DNA of 64,000 nt, taken from contig NZ_CP032869.1 of the NCBI RefSeq assembly GCF_003576455.2, positions 3,844,001-3,908,000 of the forward strand, given 5' to 3'. A program made the translations under genes and the position numbers. This stretch comes from Mucilaginibacter celer. Lineage in GTDB: Bacteria > Bacteroidota > Bacteroidia > Sphingobacteriales > Sphingobacteriaceae. The notes beneath the pieces were generated by a model, which was not told the origin of the DNA, ran no database searches, and saw only the letters and a list, made by a program, of their open reading frames with translations. Below are positions 43,898 to 52,767 of the stretch, one piece after another (within the stretch, counting starts at the first letter, position 1; every line of letters starts with the position of its first letter).

Positions 43898-43944
43898 CGT
43901 GTTAGGATGTGGGTAACGCGTAGCGTTATCCACATCCTAACACG
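43898..43944. repeat. 22-base-pair perfect-type hairpin inside the IS element
   Basis: Arms 43898-43919 and 43923-43944 are reverse complements at 21 of 22 positions (CGTGTTAGGATGTGG...) with a 3-base spacer. It lies between the orfB stop and the IS end. Preceded on the minus strand by A/T-rich sequence, it may be a terminator or protect the IS transcript, or it could be a later insertion. Confidence 0.7.
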
Positions 43945-44000
43945 TTTTTCTTTTTTTGCTTCTTTTTTTCTTTTTAAAAACGGGCGTTTGTTGTTGATAA

Positions 44001-44909
44001 CTACCCGGCTGTCTCCTCCCTTTTTGCAGGTTTACTCTTATAATTGTTCCTCCAGAGGCGTTTGAGTTTAAACTTTCTGGTATGTACCAGTGCAGGTGTT
44101 AACATCGATATGCTGCTATGAGGGCGTAAGTAATTATAAATATTGACTGCCTGTGTCACAGCAGTTCTTGCATCTTCAATATCTATGAACGATGGCTTTA
44201 GTAGTTCCATTTTCAGGATCCCGTTTACCCGCTCAGCAATCGCATTGTCTCTTGGATCCCCGCTTTGGGTCATGCTAATATCTATGTTGTTCTCCTGTAG
44301 TGTTTTTATATAATCGTGGCAACAATATTGCGTTCCCCGATCTGAGTGATGGATCAATTCTTCTTTATTCTGACGCCCCTCAATAGCCATTTTCAATGCT
44401 AATATGCTGCCTTCGGCTGTAAGGTTCCCGCTAACATGAAAACCAACGATCTTACGGCTATAGGCATCCGTTACAAGGCTCAGATAAGCAAATTCACTGC
44501 TGAGTTCAAGGTAAGTGATATCACTTACCCATAACTGTTCTGAGCGCGTAGGGACCATGTTTTTGATCAGGTCGGGATATTTCTTCATCCAGTGATTGGA
44601 ATCAGTAGTTTGTGGTTTACCACGCCGCTTTTTGTTCAACAAGCCATACTTGCCCAGCATCCTGAAAAAGTGATCTCTACCCATTTTTAATTTATGGGCC
44701 TTGATAAAAGGGGTCATAAGGAAGAATAGTTTACGGCCTCCGATACGGGGCTGTAAATCCCTGTAGCCGATAACCTGCTGAACCAACAATTCCTCCTTGA
44801 TGGGGTCCCGCTCTTCCAATAAACGTCGCTTATAATAGGCTTGGCGCGAATACCCAGACAGTGAACATAACAGGGATAAGCTACAACCCTGGCTTTGTTC
44901 TACTTTCAT
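44001..44909 (-). CDS. IS3-family transposase OrfB (DDE integrase)
   Basis: A 302-residue transposase with an N-terminal HTH_21-type region (ELLVQQVIGYRDLQPRIGGRK) and an rve integrase core. The DDE residues are in LWVSDITYLEL, ELIHHSDRGTQYC and DNAIAERVNGILKMELL. Its ATG overlaps the orfA TGA (ATGA at 44906-44909), so translation is probably coupled or joined to OrfA by frameshifting, as in many IS3 members. Confidence 0.95.
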   Translation of the reverse strand: MKVEQSQGCSLSLLCSLSGYSRQAYYKRRLLEERDPIKEELLVQQVIGYRDLQPRIGGRKLFFLMTPFIKAHKLKMGRDHFFRMLGKYGLLNKKRRGKPQTTDSNHWMKKYPDLIKNMVPTRSEQLWVSDITYLELSSEFAYLSLVTDAYSRKIVGFHVSGNLTAEGSILALKMAIEGRQNKEELIHHSDRGTQYCCHDYIKTLQENNIDISMTQSGDPRDNAIAERVNGILKMELLKPSFIDIEDARTAVTQAVNIYNYLRPHSSISMLTPALVHTRKFKLKRLWRNNYKSKPAKREETAG

Positions 44910-45238
44910 GACTGCCTGGGGCCAGCTTTTTTTCTGATATCGGTGCCATACTGCTCATCCGATATATCAATCATTGCTTCCAGTAGATGGATCTTCAATT
45001 GGGCTTTACGTAACTCTTCCTGTAAGGCCTTGATGTCCTCTGGCATGCCCTCCCGTTCTTTTGCCACTTGAAGGGATGCTGCCCTTTGCGCTATTTTATT
45101 GTTCTTTTTCTTTTCTTCCACAACCCATCTTGATACGCTCGCGTTTCCGAATCCGTATTTCTGCCCTAATTTAGCTGATGTTGTGCCGCCCGCCAAATAT
45201 TCTTCTATGGCAAGCGCTTTTCTTAATGTATAATCCAT
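44906..45238 (-). CDS. IS3-family transposase OrfA (HTH)
   Basis: A 110-residue DNA-binding subunit with an HTH_8-type helix-turn-helix (EYLAGGTTSAKLGQKYGFGNA, given here in part as LGQKYGFGNASVSRWV) and a C-terminal leucine-zipper-like coiled coil (EDIKALQEELRKAQLKIHLL). It precedes orfB with a 4-base overlap. Confidence 0.93.
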   Translation of the reverse strand: MDYTLRKALAIEEYLAGGTTSAKLGQKYGFGNASVSRWVVEEKKKNNKIAQRAASLQVAKEREGMPEDIKALQEELRKAQLKIHLLEAMIDISDEQYGTDIRKKAGPRQS

Positions 45239-45410
45239 TGCTGACTACTTTTGTGTCAACCTATAGCAGGACAAGTCAAACCCAAATTTGGGGGAATTGT
45301 TGGAATTTATCGAATTTGCTCAGCATTCTGTTAATTCCCTAATTCTGTAAATTCTGATTCAGACAAAAATCAGCAAAACCATCTGTAAACTGCCAACTGA
45401 TTGCATTTGC

Positions 45411-46226
45411 TTACAACCCAAACTGCGCTTTCATCCCGCCAATAAACGTTTCGTCATCAGCCAGTTTACGGTTAGCAATAATTTCACGGGCATCTTCGCC
45501 GGCGGTATACCTCAGGCGGTTGGTACCATCGGTGGCAGCCTCGTATATTACATCAGCAACTACACTTGCCGGCGATGCATTGGCAACCATTGCAGGTAAT
45601 ACAGTCATCACTTTATTCACCAGCTCCTGGTACTCGGTAAGGCTTTCATCGTTATTGAAATCAAACGATCGACCTGCAAAATCGGTAGCTATGGCACCCG
45701 GTTCAACAATTTTTACTTTGCCGCCAAACTGCTCCACTTCAAAACCTAACGATTCAGTAATACCCTCCACCGCGAATTTGGTACCATGATACAGTGTTCC
45801 CATCGGGAAGGTCATTTTACCACCTATAGATGAAATATTAATAATCACGCCGCTTTTATTAGCACGGAAATGCGGCAGCAGGGCCAGTGTAACGTCTAAC
45901 AGTCCAATCACATTGGTATTAAACTGGCGCACAATATTTTCCCGCGGAAAAGCCTCCAGCGGCCCGTAAGCGCCATAACCCGCGTTATTTACCAACACAT
46001 CTATTTTGCCAAATTTTTCAATACCGGCACTCACCGCCTGTTTAATCGAATCCAGATCCAACACGTCCAACCGGGTTACCAGCACATTATCCAACGCGGT
46101 TAATTCGGTTTCGTTTTCAGGTTTGCGCATGGTGGCTATCACATTCCAACCTTTAGCCTGAAATAATTGTGCGGTTGCTTTACCTATGCCGCTGCTTGCT
46201 CCTGTTATTAAAATGGTATTTTTCAT
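45411..46226 (-). CDS. Short-chain dehydrogenase/reductase
   Basis: A 271-residue classical SDR. It shows TGASSGIG (cofactor loop, 8-15), LVNNAGYGAYG, the catalytic Ser in INISSIGGK and the YHGTK Tyr-Lys pair. A basic residue after the second strand (TMRKPE) suggests NADP preference. The substrate is unknown. Likely partner of the AraC regulator at 42889, from which the IS3 element now separates it. Confidence 0.92.
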   Translation of the reverse strand: MKNTILITGASSGIGKATAQLFQAKGWNVIATMRKPENETELTALDNVLVTRLDVLDLDSIKQAVSAGIEKFGKIDVLVNNAGYGAYGPLEAFPRENIVRQFNTNVIGLLDVTLALLPHFRANKSGVIINISSIGGKMTFPMGTLYHGTKFAVEGITESLGFEVEQFGGKVKIVEPGAIATDFAGRSFDFNNDESLTEYQELVNKVMTVLPAMVANASPASVVADVIYEAATDGTNRLRYTAGEDAREIIANRKLADDETFIGGMKAQFGL

Positions 46227-46447
46227 TGTGTTTTTTCTTTATCTTTTTGTTGATGTAAAGGTGGCAACAATAGCAGGTTGGCAGTTAATACGAATTGAGG
46301 GAGTTTGTATACTTTTTGCGGATAGGAACTTAATTGATAGGGTTTAAGAATAATGCAGAATTTGCATTCCTACCTTATTGACCGAAACTTAACAAAAGCG
46401 TAACCTTCGTCCCAAAAAAGGTTAAACTTTACTCACCAGCACGTAGC

Positions 46448-46828
46448 TTATTGTTTTTTCTTATTCAGTTTTCGCTTTTCACTCAAAGTCATGCTTTTAC
46501 CGCTCGCAACATCGAAATATTTTATGGTAAAAGTTTTTGCGTCAACTTCATACCATTCATAGGTACGCAGTTGAAATCCGAGATCTTCGCTTATTGATAC
46601 CTGGTAATAATTGTTCTCTTTAGTAGGTGTACTTTGAATAAGCGCCTTTAACAACCGGGGGTTTTTATGTAACCTTCTGAATTTATTTTCCCTTTGTACT
46701 TCCGGTAATGAATTAATCAAACGCAACACTTTTAGCTCGGTTGCATTCGTTGCGGCTCCGTATTCCTGTCCATAAATTGGGACCGCGATAAAAAATAAAA
46801 TAAACACTGTAAAACATAAAATCCTCAT
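46448..46828 (-). CDS. Small exported protein, unknown
   Basis: A 126-residue protein with a signal peptide (MRILCFTVFILFFIAVPIYG) and a basic C-terminus (SEKRKLNKKKQ). The middle has alternating polar and aromatic residues suggestive of a small alpha/beta domain (YYQVSISEDLGFQLRTYEWY). No family recognised. Divergent from the GNAT gene, 60 bases away. Confidence 0.72.
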   Translation of the reverse strand: MRILCFTVFILFFIAVPIYGQEYGAATNATELKVLRLINSLPEVQRENKFRRLHKNPRLLKALIQSTPTKENNYYQVSISEDLGFQLRTYEWYEVDAKTFTIKYFDVASGKSMTLSEKRKLNKKKQ

Positions 46829-46888
46829 AAAATCACCTCAATTAAAGATAACTGATTTTTAACATACCAATTGTACTAAATTTACCCC

Positions 46889-47344
46889 ATGACCACCATT
46901 ACCCTAAAACGCACAACCAGCACCGATCCCAATTTCAAAACCCTAACCGCTGAACTTGATGCCGACTTACGCCTCCGCAATGGCGAAGTGATGGATCTTT
47001 ACGATCAGCACAACATAATTGAACAGATAGATACCGTGATAGTGGCGTACATCAACAATGTACCTGCCGGGTGCGGATGTTTTAAATACTACGATAACCA
47101 TACTGTAGAAATTAAACGCATGTACGTACGCCCCGAAGCGAGGGGCAACCAGGTTAGCCGGCGGGTGCTCAATGAACTTGAGGCCTGGGCGCGTGAACTT
47201 GGTTTTAGAGCCACGGTGTTGGAAACTGCCGGTAAGCAGGTAGAGGCACAAAGCCTGTATCATAAATCCGGCTATGAGCGTGTACCTAATTATGGGCCTT
47301 ATGCTAATCTGCCTGATAGCCTTTGCTACCGTAAACAATTATAA
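46889..47344 (+). CDS. GNAT-family N-acetyltransferase
   Basis: A 151-residue acetyl-CoA transferase. The core acetyl-CoA-binding motif is VEIKRMYVRPEARGNQVSRR (about 75-94), followed by VLNELEAWARELGF and an aromatic C-terminus (YHKSGYERVPNYGPY). Substrate unknown. Single gene, convergent with tonB. Confidence 0.9.
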   Translation: MTTITLKRTTSTDPNFKTLTAELDADLRLRNGEVMDLYDQHNIIEQIDTVIVAYINNVPAGCGCFKYYDNHTVEIKRMYVRPEARGNQVSRRVLNELEAWARELGFRATVLETAGKQVEAQSLYHKSGYERVPNYGPYANLPDSLCYRKQL

Positions 47345-47367
47345 AAAAGCCCCGCTTACGCGGGGCT
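47343..47367 (-). terminator. Intrinsic terminator of the tonB-like gene
   Basis: AGCCCCGC/GCGGGGCT stem (47348-47355 and 47360-47367) with a 4-base loop. The adjacent A run (47343-47348) becomes a T run on the minus strand, so it ends the TonB transcript; it begins right after the GNAT stop codon. Confidence 0.85.
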
Positions 47368-47426
47368 CTCTACACACAATCAGCAACCTAAAACACACAT
47401 CATTAAAAACACTACCAATTATTATC

Positions 47427-48269
47427 TTACTCTTCGGTTGCTAACTGAAAGGTTATCGGGATGCTGTATCTAACCCGCACGTTCTGGCCGTTTTGTACGC
47501 CTGGTTTCCATGCTTTGGCCAGTTTTAATACACGGGTAGCTTCCTCATCAAAACCATAACCGGCCGGGCGGTCAACCTTAATGTTAGATAGCGAGCCGTC
47601 TTTTTCTATAATAAAACTCATTAATACTTTACCAGATACCCCGTTTTCCTGGGCTACCGACGGAAAGCGCAGGTTTTTTTGTAAAAATTTGGCCCATGCC
47701 GCTGCACCGCCAACCGGCTCGGGCATTACTTCAAGCCCGCCTAAAGTATGCACTTCGTTATTATCAACAGGGGCCGCACCTGTTCCCCCCGGTGTTCCCT
47801 CTTCGGGTTTTACTACATTACCCGTTCCTTCGGCTCCCTTTACATTTTCAGATCCGATGGCTACATTTTTTAGTTCTTCCGTTGTAGGCGGGTCTGTGGG
47901 CGGGTCATTTGGTACTACCCTTAAATTGGTGAAGGCCTTAGTTTCTACCGGTGCCTCAATTTTCTGCGGTTGTTTGGCCTGCGCCGGCGGATCTGGTTGC
48001 TTAGGCTTTGCTTCCACAGGCGGCTTAGGGATATCAATAGGGGGCGTAAGCTTCACTTCGTGAAAATCGTATACGGGTTTCGGCTTAGCCCTGAAAATAA
48101 TTGTCGAGGCCGATAACAAGGCCACTGCCGCAAAGGCAATCCCCATAGCTTTGGTCATGGTGCTGCTGTAAGTTTTCCTTAACTCATACGCGCCGTAATT
48201 TTTGTTGCGATGGTCAAATACAAGATCGAGCCACTCGCTCTTGTACAAATCAAATTTGGTGATAAGCAT
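47427..48269 (-). CDS. Energy transducer TonB
   Basis: Links the inner-membrane ExbBD motor to outer-membrane receptors. The 280-residue protein begins with the Bacteroidota-specific cytoplasmic motif RNKNYGAYELRK. One membrane helix (about 41-60), a Pro/Lys/Glu-rich periplasmic spacer (about 75-175) and a C-terminal TonB domain (about 190-278, with GKVLMSFIIEKDGSLSNIKV and RVLKLAKAWKPG) follow. No exbB/exbD adjacent. This genome evidently has many receptors, three partly in this window. Confidence 0.92.
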   Translation of the reverse strand: MLITKFDLYKSEWLDLVFDHRNKNYGAYELRKTYSSTMTKAMGIAFAAVALLSASTIIFRAKPKPVYDFHEVKLTPPIDIPKPPVEAKPKQPDPPAQAKQPQKIEAPVETKAFTNLRVVPNDPPTDPPTTEELKNVAIGSENVKGAEGTGNVVKPEEGTPGGTGAAPVDNNEVHTLGGLEVMPEPVGGAAAWAKFLQKNLRFPSVAQENGVSGKVLMSFIIEKDGSLSNIKVDRPAGYGFDEEATRVLKLAKAWKPGVQNGQNVRVRYSIPITFQLATEE

Positions 48270-48567
48270 ATTTTCGGAATTAAATTTTATTTATAACGAT
48301 TATTCTTTTATTATATTTTGCAAAAAGTAAAAATTATTACAAATAATTCCGGCGCACATTTTCATCAAATTTTCATCTTTTGTAAAAAACGATCTTCTGA
48401 TTAAAATTCTTTTAAAAAATCTTCCAAAAGGACATATAAATCCACTAAAACCATAAAATCGTCAATAAAAAACCACTTTGTAAATACTTTTAATAAGTAA
48501 AACAGTAAAAAATTAAAATTTTTTAAAAAAATCTTACAATTATTTATTGTTTTTATTACTTTTAGAT

Positions 48568-48924
48568 ATGGTAAACAGGCTTTATAAACTTATCGCCTTA
48601 TTTTTAATGCTCTTTTCCGGATATTCAGCATCCGGGCGTGGAGGATTATACCATTATTATCAAAAAAATCAAAAAAACGCCTCTGTTTCTACCGAAACAC
48701 CGCACAATAAGCCCTTTAGTTTAGCATTTACGCTCAATAATCCGCCCGCACCGGTTATTAATGTACGCCAACACCGGGGTGCGCACTCCATTCAGCATTT
48801 TGCTGCCTTTGCATATAACTACACCCTGAGGGTTAAGTATCTTGATTTTATTTGCGGCGAAGGCTCCGGGCAACTGTCGCGCTTCCGCAAACTCATCCTT
48901 TTTCCGTTTCATGATTTTTGGTAG
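48568..48924 (+). CDS. Small exported hypothetical protein
   Basis: A 118-residue protein starting at ATG 48568 with a clear hydrophobic leader (MVNRLYKLIALFLMLFSGYS). A short glycine/tyrosine segment (GRGGLYHYYQKNQK), a Pro-rich stretch and an aromatic C-terminus follow. No family recognised. The 298 bases upstream are very AT-rich, consistent with a promoter, and hold no other gene. It is between tonB (divergent) and the ammonium transporter. Confidence 0.5.
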   Translation: MVNRLYKLIALFLMLFSGYSASGRGGLYHYYQKNQKNASVSTETPHNKPFSLAFTLNNPPAPVINVRQHRGAHSIQHFAAFAYNYTLRVKYLDFICGEGSGQLSRFRKLILFPFHDFW

Positions 48925-49072
48925 GATTAAAAAACAAATCAACCCTTATGCCCTGATTAAGCATTTGGGATTTATTGTTTTTTAAAAAATTTAGTTTTAA
49001 TACTACCCGGTATTTTGATTGGTACCGGGTGGTATTATTCAACCTTAATTTATCCTCCCTTAAACCCCAAAC

Positions 49073-50383
49073 ATGAAAAGATTCATACCCTTTGGCATAC
49101 TTTTAATTGTAATAGTATTAGCCCTTATAGATCCTTCAGTTACCCTTACCAACGTTAAAGACAGCAAAATTGACTCGGGCGATACTGCCTGGCTTTTAGT
49201 AAGTACCGCCCTTGTATTGATCATGACTCCCGGCCTCGCATTTTTTTACGGCGGTATGGTTAGCAAGAAAAACGTATTATCAACCATGCTGCAAAGCTTT
49301 GTTTGTATGGGCGTAATTACCGTTTTATGGGTAATATTCGGCTTTAGCCTTGCCTTTGGCGATGACAGACTTGGCGGCTTCATCGGCGATCCATCTACCT
49401 TCTTCATGATGAAAGGCACTTTAGGCACCGCAGTATGGCCAGCAGCCCAAACCATCCCGCTGGTGTTGTTTGCCATGTTCCAGTTAAAATTTGCGGTTAT
49501 CACGCCGGCCCTCATCACAGGTGCTTTTGCTGAGCGGATTCGCTTTAACTCGTATGTTATTTTCCTTTGCCTGTTTATGGTATTTATATATGCACCGCTC
49601 GCACACGCTACCTGGCACCCAAATGGCTTCCTGTTTGGTAAAGGCGTACTTGACTTTGCCGGCGGTACCGTTGTACACATGAGCGCAGGCTGGGCAGCCC
49701 TTGCATCGGCCATCTACTTAAAAGGCCGTAACGAAACCGCGCACGCCCCGGCCCGTATCAGCTATGTATTATTAGGTACAGGCTTACTTTGGTTCGGCTG
49801 GTTTGGCTTCAATGCCGGTTCGGCCTTAGGCTCAGGCACTTTAGCAGCCACTGCTTTAGCTACCACAACCACTGCATCGGCAGCCGCTGCCATGGCCTGG
49901 ATGTTTTTTGATATTCTTCGCGGTAAAAAACCCGGCGTATTGGGTGCCTGTATCGGCGCCGTTGTAGGTTTGGTGGCTATCACCCCTGCTGCAGGTTTCG
50001 TAACTATCCCTCACTCATTAATTATCGGTATAGTAGCCGCTGTAGTAAGTAACCTGGTAGTGATCTGGAGAACAAAAACCAGCATCGACGACACCCTCGA
50101 CGTATTCCCTTGCCACGGTGTAGGCGGCATGGTAGGCATGTTACTAACCGGTGTATTTGCTCACCAAAACGTAAACGGCGGCAACACAACCGGCAATGGT
50201 TTATTTTATGGCGAAACCCATTTATTTATTGTTCACTTAATTACATTAATAGGCGTATCAGCATTCGCTTTCTTCGGTTCATTTATTTTATTAAAAGTTA
50301 CCGATATGATCAGCAAACTGCGTGTTACTCCCGAAGAAGAACTTGCCGGCCTGGATATCAGCCAGCACGACGAAGAACTATAA
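49073..50383 (+). CDS. amt: Ammonium transporter (Amt/MEP/Rh family), first copy
   Basis: Inner-membrane ammonium channel, 436 residues, about eleven helices after a short N-terminal leader-like helix. Family signatures are GLAFFYGGMVSKKNVLS, DFAGGTVVHMSAGWAALASA, WFGWFGFNAGSAL and FPCHGVGGMVGML, which holds one of the twin pore histidines; the other lies in the VVHMSAG segment. Single gene with its own terminator. A second, longer transporter lies 2.4 kb away in the same nitrogen cluster. No GlnK regulator gene is adjacent. Confidence 0.95.
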   Translation: MKRFIPFGILLIVIVLALIDPSVTLTNVKDSKIDSGDTAWLLVSTALVLIMTPGLAFFYGGMVSKKNVLSTMLQSFVCMGVITVLWVIFGFSLAFGDDRLGGFIGDPSTFFMMKGTLGTAVWPAAQTIPLVLFAMFQLKFAVITPALITGAFAERIRFNSYVIFLCLFMVFIYAPLAHATWHPNGFLFGKGVLDFAGGTVVHMSAGWAALASAIYLKGRNETAHAPARISYVLLGTGLLWFGWFGFNAGSALGSGTLAATALATTTTASAAAAMAWMFFDILRGKKPGVLGACIGAVVGLVAITPAAGFVTIPHSLIIGIVAAVVSNLVVIWRTKTSIDDTLDVFPCHGVGGMVGMLLTGVFAHQNVNGGNTTGNGLFYGETHLFIVHLITLIGVSAFAFFGSFILLKVTDMISKLRVTPEEELAGLDISQHDEEL

Positions 50384-50432
50384 TCCCGACCTTTGCTTTC
50401 CTCAACAAACCTAATTGACAAATAAAATATCA

Positions 50433-50471
50433 AGAGGCTGTATCATAAATGATCAGCCTCTTTTTATTTTT
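50433..50471 (+). terminator. Intrinsic terminator of the first amt gene
   Basis: AGAGGCTG (50433-50440) pairs with CAGCCTCT (50454-50461) and is followed by TTTTATTTTT. Fifty bases after the amt stop. Confidence 0.9.
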
Positions 50472-50487
50472 AACCGTTGATTCTTTT

Positions 50488-50619
50488 GATTACGTTGATT
50501 CCGCTGATTTTTATTTTTGGGGATTACAGCGATTGGAGGTTGATTACACCGATTTTGACCGCTGATTAGAATGATTACGCTGATTCCGCTGATTTTTATT
50601 TTTCGGGATTACACCGATT
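50488..50619. repeat. Two 47-base direct repeats of the GATTCCGCTGATTT type
   Basis: 50488-50534 and 50573-50619 agree at all but a few positions (GATTACG, GATTCCGCTGATTTTTATTTTT, GGATTACA), with degenerate partial copies between and around. They occupy the 436-base gene-free stretch 50384-50819 after the amt terminator. Common style of dispersed repeat in Bacteroidota; no function seen. Confidence 0.65.
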
Positions 50620-50819
50620 TTTTTGAGATGATTTTGGTGATTCTTTTAATTTCACAGATCTTTTTAAAGAGAATTTCATTTCTTTCTGAACGTTAATTGG
50701 AGAGAATTAACTAATCAGCAAAATGCAAAGCAAATTCTACAAATTCTTTAATTCGATAAATTCCGGTTCAGAAAAAATTCGAAATCGAAAATCCGACTTC
50801 CGAAATACAATAACACACC

Positions 50820-51419
50820 CTACCACTCCTTAGTAGATACCCTTTTCACTTTCTTAACATCATGATGCTCCACTGTAGAGGCTTTCAGCATATAAGTTTT
50901 TAACTTATCTCCTACCTGTTTGCTGCTTGCAAGTACCTGGTTTAAACAGGCGTTAAAATCAGCTTTTGATAATTTTTCGGAAGCTTTTTCAAGCGCGACA
51001 TCCTTACCGTGCACAATTTCAGAATTACCGTAACGGTTACGCTGATAGGGCTGGTATACAAAATCGGTAAGCCAGTAGCGGTATTTATTGTCCCGTACCT
51101 CTATTTTAATAGAATAAGCAAGCTCACCGCCTTCGCTATTCCCTCCAAAAAAGTTCTTTTTGTTAATCACAAAAACACCTGCCCCATTTAACGCATTGCC
51201 GCCTTTATCAGCCTTGACCAGTCTAAGCTCTTTTTTGGTATAAGCTTTGGTTAAAAAAGACAAAGCCCTGTCATAGAGCGTATCAGCTACCGCACCGGGC
51301 TGATCGGCAGTTTTATAATAAATGTATTTGTTATTTTCATCAAGCGCCAGCGAATCTTTCTGCGCCAGGGCATTTATCGAAAAAAGAAGACCAACAAAAG
51401 CAAACAGTATTTTTTTCAT
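50820..51419 (-). CDS. Exported DUF4468-like protein
   Basis: A 199-residue protein with a signal peptide (MKKILFAFVGLLFSINALA). The body resembles the DUF4468 (TBP-like fold) group: an N-terminal YDRALSFLTKAY helix, then GGELAYSIKIEVRDNKYRYWLTDF and YQPYQRNRYGN. Function unknown. A terminator separates it from the porin gene upstream. Confidence 0.7.
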   Translation of the reverse strand: MKKILFAFVGLLFSINALAQKDSLALDENNKYIYYKTADQPGAVADTLYDRALSFLTKAYTKKELRLVKADKGGNALNGAGVFVINKKNFFGGNSEGGELAYSIKIEVRDNKYRYWLTDFVYQPYQRNRYGNSEIVHGKDVALEKASEKLSKADFNACLNQVLASSKQVGDKLKTYMLKASTVEHHDVKKVKRVSTKEW

Positions 51420-51424
51420 ATAAC

Positions 51425-51464
51425 AAATATAAAAAAGCCGCCCCGGTTTTAATCGGAACGGCTT
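51425..51464 (-). terminator. Intrinsic terminator of the porin gene
   Basis: On the minus strand an 11-base-pair stem (arms 51454-51464 and 51435-51445, two wobbles) with an ATTTTAAA-type loop is followed by a T run. It falls between the porin stop and the DUF4468 start. Confidence 0.87.
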
Positions 51465-51497
51465 GTGATAAAATAAGATCGGTCGTTAAATTTTTTA

Positions 51498-52538
51498 TTA
51501 GAAAGCGTAAACAGCAGCTACAACAAACTGACCGGCTGATTTTGACGGGTTACCAGAGTGATTCAGGAACGACTCAGATGAGCCATGATCTAACCTGATC
51601 TCGGGCATAAAAGTAAGCGGACCAGATTTGATAGCAGCAGTAAAGGTTACAGCAGTAACGTTTTCGCCCGGAGGAGGGCCAAAAGTTTGCAAAGCGCCTT
51701 TTTTAGTTTTAAAGTACTCACCCCTTAAACCTAAAGTAACCACTTTTGATACGGCTAACTGAGGATATAAAGCCACACCGCTAAAGCCACCACCATCATC
51801 TGGTGCTGAATAAGTGGCACCGTTTAAGCCTAATTTAAAGGCATCGGTAATTTGATAAGCAGTAGTTAAGTCAACTTCGGTACCTGATGTTTTGCCAGTA
51901 GCAAGATTGATGTAGGCAGTCCATCCTTTTACTGGCGATACAAATAACTGCGAACCAAAAGTGTTAACTTTTTTAGCTGAAGTATAATAGTTCCAGGTAT
52001 CGTTAAAAATACCGGCCATTAAGCTCACTTTATCACTGAAAGCATAAGTTAACTTAACACCCGGGTTTTGGAACGGACCATTGGTGAACAAATACGAGGT
52101 TGAGTAGTTGAAGTTACCTGTAGGGCTGATAACCTCATAACCGATAAAGGTAGCCATATAACCACCGGTGATGTTTAATTTATCGGTCAGATCGTACGAT
52201 ACATATAAATTCTGAATGTGGAATGAATCGCCATCCGGGCCGTTAGGGATTGACTGGCTTTGACCACGCGGACCAAATGAAAGCTCACCTACAAAAGCAG
52301 CTTTACCTACTTTTTTCTTCAAACCCAAATCGATCATACCAATTGATACCGAATTATGGTCGCTTGCAAAGCTGGTAGGGATTTGTGAGCCTTTGTCAGA
52401 AAAATCATATTTGTAGTAGGTATCTACCGAACCGTAGATAACCAAAGGAGCATCGGGCGTGGTTTTAACCGTGTCCTGGGCCTTCACCGTAAAGGCCGCA
52501 ATTGAAAAAAATGAGAAGAGTAGAAATACTTTTTTCAT
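51498..52538 (-). CDS. Outer-membrane beta-barrel porin (BBP2/OmpL-like)
   Basis: A 346-residue barrel with a signal peptide (about 1-20). Many alternating aromatic/polar strands follow (VYGSVDTYYKYDFSDKG, LNITGGYMATFIGYEVI, FKLGLNGATYSAP), and the C-terminus ends in VVAAVYAF, a typical barrel-terminal Phe. It resembles the putative beta-barrel porin-2 family. It sits between two ammonium transporter genes and glutamine synthetase, which suggests a channel for small nitrogen compounds; that is inference from position only. Confidence 0.82.
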   Translation of the reverse strand: MKKVFLLFSFFSIAAFTVKAQDTVKTTPDAPLVIYGSVDTYYKYDFSDKGSQIPTSFASDHNSVSIGMIDLGLKKKVGKAAFVGELSFGPRGQSQSIPNGPDGDSFHIQNLYVSYDLTDKLNITGGYMATFIGYEVISPTGNFNYSTSYLFTNGPFQNPGVKLTYAFSDKVSLMAGIFNDTWNYYTSAKKVNTFGSQLFVSPVKGWTAYINLATGKTSGTEVDLTTAYQITDAFKLGLNGATYSAPDDGGGFSGVALYPQLAVSKVVTLGLRGEYFKTKKGALQTFGPPPGENVTAVTFTAAIKSGPLTFMPEIRLDHGSSESFLNHSGNPSKSAGQFVVAAVYAF

Positions 52539-52767
52539 GATAACGATTTAATTGTGAATTGATAAACTATTTGTTAATTGTTGTTTTTTTGGCTTTTTAT
52601 ATTGTTATTAATTGATTATCAACACCTTTCAATTATCGGGATCATTTATGTGTCGGCATAAAAAATCCCTGTACGGTTGGCAACGGGCAACGTCCATCAA
52701 AAACTACCACTCACCACCAACCGCACAAGGCATCAAATATTTTTGTTAAGCTGTTAAGCTTATACTA

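Larger units (their letters stand above)
43834..45278 (-). mobile_element. Complete IS3-family insertion sequence
   Basis: A 1445-base element with 25-base terminal inverted repeats (43834-43858 starting TGACTCGTCCT, and 45254-45278 which reads TGACTTGTCCT in reverse) matching at 20 of 25 positions. The element is flanked by the direct repeat AAC (43831-43833 and 45279-45281), the expected 3-base target duplication. It carries orfA and orfB on the minus strand, both apparently intact, so it may be active. It sits between the AraC and SDR genes without breaking either. Confidence 0.93.

Noticed and set aside
45130..45139. Near match (9 of 10) to the AAGCGTATCA motif
   Set aside because: It lies inside the IS3 orfA coding sequence and lacks the GAACA partner and flanks seen in the four good sites.
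47581..48063. 160-residue frame antisense to tonB
   Set aside because: Its Gly/Ser/Pro-rich sequence is the mirror of the TonB proline-rich spacer.
50488..50619. Possible CRISPR array
   Set aside because: Only two long near-identical units with degenerate copies between them, no regular spacers and no cas genes.
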